Shown here one piece after another: positions 60,454-64,000 of a stretch of 64,000 nt of DNA (positions are counted from its first letter, which is position 1; the number at the start of each line of letters is the position of its first letter). The translations under genes were made by a program, and so were the position numbers. Origin of the DNA: Halococcus sediminicola (GTDB lineage Archaea; Halobacteriota; Halobacteria; Halobacteriales; Halococcaceae). The stretch spans positions 124,001 through 188,000 of the forward strand of contig NZ_BBMP01000007.1 of NCBI RefSeq assembly GCF_000755245.1, read 5' to 3'. The notes below the pieces were generated by a model. The model saw nothing but the letters and a program-made list of their open reading frames with translations. It was not told the origin of the DNA and ran no database searches.

Positions 60454-61140
60454 TTACAGTTTCGGCGTCGCCGGCGATTCGGTCTCTTCGCTCTCCTCGT
60501 CGACGATGAGCGTGTTGGCGATGAGGTTGCCGTGTGCGCGCCGGAAGCGCTCCGAGAGCGCCTGATGGGAGATGTCGAGCTCCTCGGCGAGGTCGGCGAC
60601 CGAGAAATCGCGGGGCACCTCGTAGTAGCCGTGTTCGAAGGCCGCCTCCAGCGCCTCAGCCTGCCCCTCGGTAAGCCCGAAGCGGGCGTGGCGCTCGTTC
60701 TCCATCGAGTAGATGGCCTGGACGTCGATGTCGATATCGTGTTCGCGACAGAACTCGTAGGCGCGCGAGAGCGAATCACGGTCGGGAAAGAGCAGTCTGA
60801 GGTTCCAGTGGCCGTTCTCGCTTTCGGCGTTCAAGACGGTAGCCTCCTCCTCGACGAGTGCGTGGACGACGAACTGAACGTGTGAGATCCAGTCCATCCG
60901 GTAGAGCCACTCGCCGTCGAGGTCCGAGAGACACTCGACGTTTTCGACGCTCGGGTCGACCTCGAAGGCAGCCTCGAGTTCGTCGCGATCGGGTGCGCTC
61001 GCCCAGACGAACGGCATGACCCGCTCGGCGTCGTGGGCGACGACGCGCTCGACGTCGAACGTCGCCTCCGGCACCGCTTCGAGCGTCTCGCCGAGCGCGA
61101 ACGTCGCGGCCGCGATCGACGCCTCACAGATGGTGGTCAT
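60454..61140 (-). CDS. Bat-type helix-turn-helix transcriptional regulator
   Basis: The 228-residue protein has the bacterioopsin-activator organisation: an N-terminal sensor-like region and an HTH_10 at about residues 158-212, starting GLTEGQAEALEAAFEHGYYE and with FSVADLAEELDISHQAL as the helix-turn-helix. It starts MTTICEASIAAATFALGETL. A GGTTATGC element (minus strand) at 61167-61174 lies about 27 bases upstream. It is divergent from dnaJ and convergent with the TrmJ-like gene. Confidence 0.87.
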   Translation of the reverse strand: MTTICEASIAAATFALGETLEAVPEATFDVERVVAHDAERVMPFVWASAPDRDELEAAFEVDPSVENVECLSDLDGEWLYRMDWISHVQFVVHALVEEEATVLNAESENGHWNLRLLFPDRDSLSRAYEFCREHDIDIDVQAIYSMENERHARFGLTEGQAEALEAAFEHGYYEVPRDFSVADLAEELDISHQALSERFRRAHGNLIANTLIVDEESEETESPATPKL

Positions 61141-61249
61141 TCACCAACGTATGGGATACAACATGGCATAACCATTTCGCTACTTCGACAGGATGGCTCG
61201 AAACCACGAACCCGTTCTGTTGAAGTGTCCGAAGCCAATATGGACGGCA

Positions 61250-62446
61250 ATGAGCGAGGACTTCTACTCGGTGCTCGGCGTCTCGCGGGACGCGAGCGAC
61301 GAGGAGATCAAACAGGCCTACCGGAAGAAGGCCGCCGAGTACCATCCCGACGTCTCCGACGACCCGAACGCCGATGAGAAGTTCAAACAGGCCAAGAAGG
61401 CCAAAGAGGTGCTCTCGGACGACCAGAAGCGCCAAGCCTACGACCAGATGGGCCACGAGCGCTTCGAACAGGCCGAAAAGCGCGGCGGGTTCGACGGTGG
61501 CGGTGCGGGCGGCCGGGGGGGTATGGGGGGAATGGGCGGCATGGGTGGTGCCGGCGGCGACCCCTTTGGAGGAATGGGTGGCGGCATGGGCGGTGGCGGT
61601 CTCGGCGACATCTTCGAGCAGTTCTTCAACGGGGGTGGCGGTCGCGGCGGCGGGCAGAGCGGTCGGCGACAGGGATCGGACCTCCGAACCGACCTCACCA
61701 TCGAACTGGAGGAGGCCGCAAAGGGGGCCGAAAAACAGTTCACCGTCGCCCGCCCGGAAACCTGTCCCGACTGCGATGGGGCGGGCCATCCCGACAGCGC
61801 TGACGCCGAGACCTGCCCGCAGTGTGATGGGCGCGGCCAGACGACACAGGTCCAGCAGACCTCGCTCGGACGGGTCCAGCAGACCCAGACTTGCCGGCGC
61901 TGTGGCGGCGACGGCACGCTCTATTCGGAGGACTGTTCGACCTGCGGCGGCGACGGTCAGGTCCGCACCGAGGCCAGCCTCTCGGTCGAGGTGCCACCCG
62001 GCATCCGCGACGGTCAGACCCTCCGGATGGAGCGGGAAGGCGCACCCGGCGAGAACGGCGGCCCGAACGGTGATTTGCTCATCGAGATCAGCGTCCGCAA
62101 ACATCCCGACTTCGATCGCGAGGGCGACGACCTCGCCCACCGCGCGGCCATCTCCTTCCCGCAGGCGACCTTCGGCGCGACCATCGAGGTGCCCACCCTC
62201 GACGGCACGGTGGAGATGGACGTGCCAGCGGGCACACAGAGCGGCGAAACGTTCCGCCTCGAAGGCAAGGGCATGCCCCGCTTACGCCGTCGCGGCACCG
62301 GCGACCTGTTCGTCCGGACGCAAGTCGTCACCCCAGAGGAGATGAACGACGAGCAGCGCGAGGCGCTCGAAGCGTTCGCCGAGGCCGGCGGCGAGGAAAT
62401 CGAGGTCGAGGAAGGCTTTTTCGAGAAGATCAAGAACTCGCTCTGA
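61250..62446 (+). CDS. dnaJ: Chaperone protein DnaJ
   Basis: The 398-residue type I DnaJ has the J domain (residues 1-70) with YHPDVSDD, a Gly/Met-rich linker (about 95-150), a zinc-binding domain with four CxxCxGxG repeats (CPDCDGAG, CPQCDGRG, CRRCGGDG, CSTCGGDG) and the C-terminal substrate-binding half. It stimulates DnaK. No dnaK or grpE gene lies next to it in this window. The frame opens at 61193, but MSEDFYSVLGVSRDASDEEI is the family start. Confidence 0.96.
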   Translation: MSEDFYSVLGVSRDASDEEIKQAYRKKAAEYHPDVSDDPNADEKFKQAKKAKEVLSDDQKRQAYDQMGHERFEQAEKRGGFDGGGAGGRGGMGGMGGMGGAGGDPFGGMGGGMGGGGLGDIFEQFFNGGGGRGGGQSGRRQGSDLRTDLTIELEEAAKGAEKQFTVARPETCPDCDGAGHPDSADAETCPQCDGRGQTTQVQQTSLGRVQQTQTCRRCGGDGTLYSEDCSTCGGDGQVRTEASLSVEVPPGIRDGQTLRMEREGAPGENGGPNGDLLIEISVRKHPDFDREGDDLAHRAAISFPQATFGATIEVPTLDGTVEMDVPAGTQSGETFRLEGKGMPRLRRRGTGDLFVRTQVVTPEEMNDEQREALEAFAEAGGEEIEVEEGFFEKIKNSL

Positions 62447-62762
62447 GAGCGATCGTCCACGTACCGAGGCAACAAAGCCGTCTCGGGGTTCGGACGGATA
62501 GTGATGGTCCGACGAGTGATCGAACCCCACCCGTGTTCTGCAGACGAGTGGACGAGCCGTCTCGAATCACGGCCGCTGCGTTTCGCCCGCCATTCCTCGC
62601 ACTCGAACGTTCCACACGATCAGCGAGTGGTCGCGTCCCGGTCGACCTCATACGCCGACAGTACACAGTCCAGCGATCGGCCGGCTTTCGAAAATCGAAA
62701 CTCAACTACGCATCTCGCAGACTATCGCCGGGCTTATTACGATGTGCGAATTGGCGTGGGTA
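62447..62762. promoter_or_regulatory. Long intergenic region with carB promoter
   Basis: No credible gene fills these 316 bases. The promoter of carB is probably TTATTA at 62734-62739, about 24-29 bases before the ATG at 62763. Upstream lies an inverted repeat TTTCGA-AAA-TCGAAA at 62686-62700, a possible operator. Open frames across the gap code Arg/Ser-rich peptides and look like noise. Confidence 0.4.

Positions 62763-64000
<1,238 letters not shown>

Overview
The window is one stretch of a haloarchaeal (class Halobacteria) chromosome. The evidence is high G+C coding DNA, very acidic proteins, archaeal-only families (ribosomal protein S8e, UPF0179, DUF2240, MptE-like kinase, methanogen-type Mch, Bat-type HTH regulators), and many TATA-like boxes 24-30 bases before start codons, which points to leaderless transcripts. 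The genus cannot be fixed from the sequence. I found no rRNA, tRNA, CRISPR array, integrase or transposase.

Layout. 1-1280: end of an aspartoacylase-family gene and two small haloarchaeal genes on the minus strand. 1537-9921: an overlapping operon of two PrkA-type serine kinases, a DUF444/YhbH vWA protein and SpoVR, followed by a Bat-type HTH regulator. 9954-16010: an acyl-CoA ligase, a hairpin-rich non-coding island, valS, a small membrane protein and gnd, with a second hairpin island after gnd. 16177-26745: housekeeping and small-molecule genes (FAD oxidoreductase, thiamine-binding protein, mch, three HAD/unknown genes, DUF389 membrane protein, GTPBP1-like GTPase, J-domain membrane protein, pyrF, S8e).

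26784-45031 is an acyl-CoA and carboxylate catabolism region. It holds an alcohol dehydrogenase, two acyl-CoA dehydrogenases, an Asp-nucleophile alpha/beta hydrolase, a MaoC hydratase, a thioesterase, a 3-hydroxyacyl-CoA dehydrogenase, two acyl-CoA ligases, an APH-like kinase, a CoA-transferase and a 2-hydroxyacid oxidase. Stress and redox genes are interspersed (Usp, Sir2, cupin, redoxin). The APH-like kinase lies beside an ACAD11/IBR3-like dehydrogenase, which suggests a phosphorylation route for 4-hydroxyacyl-CoAs.

45065-53953: a HAD phosphatase, an AT-rich orphan membrane gene, an SDR with an F420-type oxidoreductase, an orphan DNA methyltransferase (possible CTAG type), msrA, a benzoylformate-decarboxylase-like TPP enzyme, a lipoprotein and a D-2-hydroxyacid dehydrogenase. 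54197-64000: two membrane proteins, a quinone reductase, the pterin pair mptE-folP, an unknown Cys/His gene coupled to a TrmJ-like methyltransferase, a second Bat-type regulator, dnaJ and the start of carB.

The best leads are the tandem-PrkA operon, the two islands of perfect three-base-loop inverted repeats, the kinase/dehydrogenase pair, and the C1/pterin genes (mch, mptE, an atypical folP). All functions are read from motifs by eye; no database search was run.
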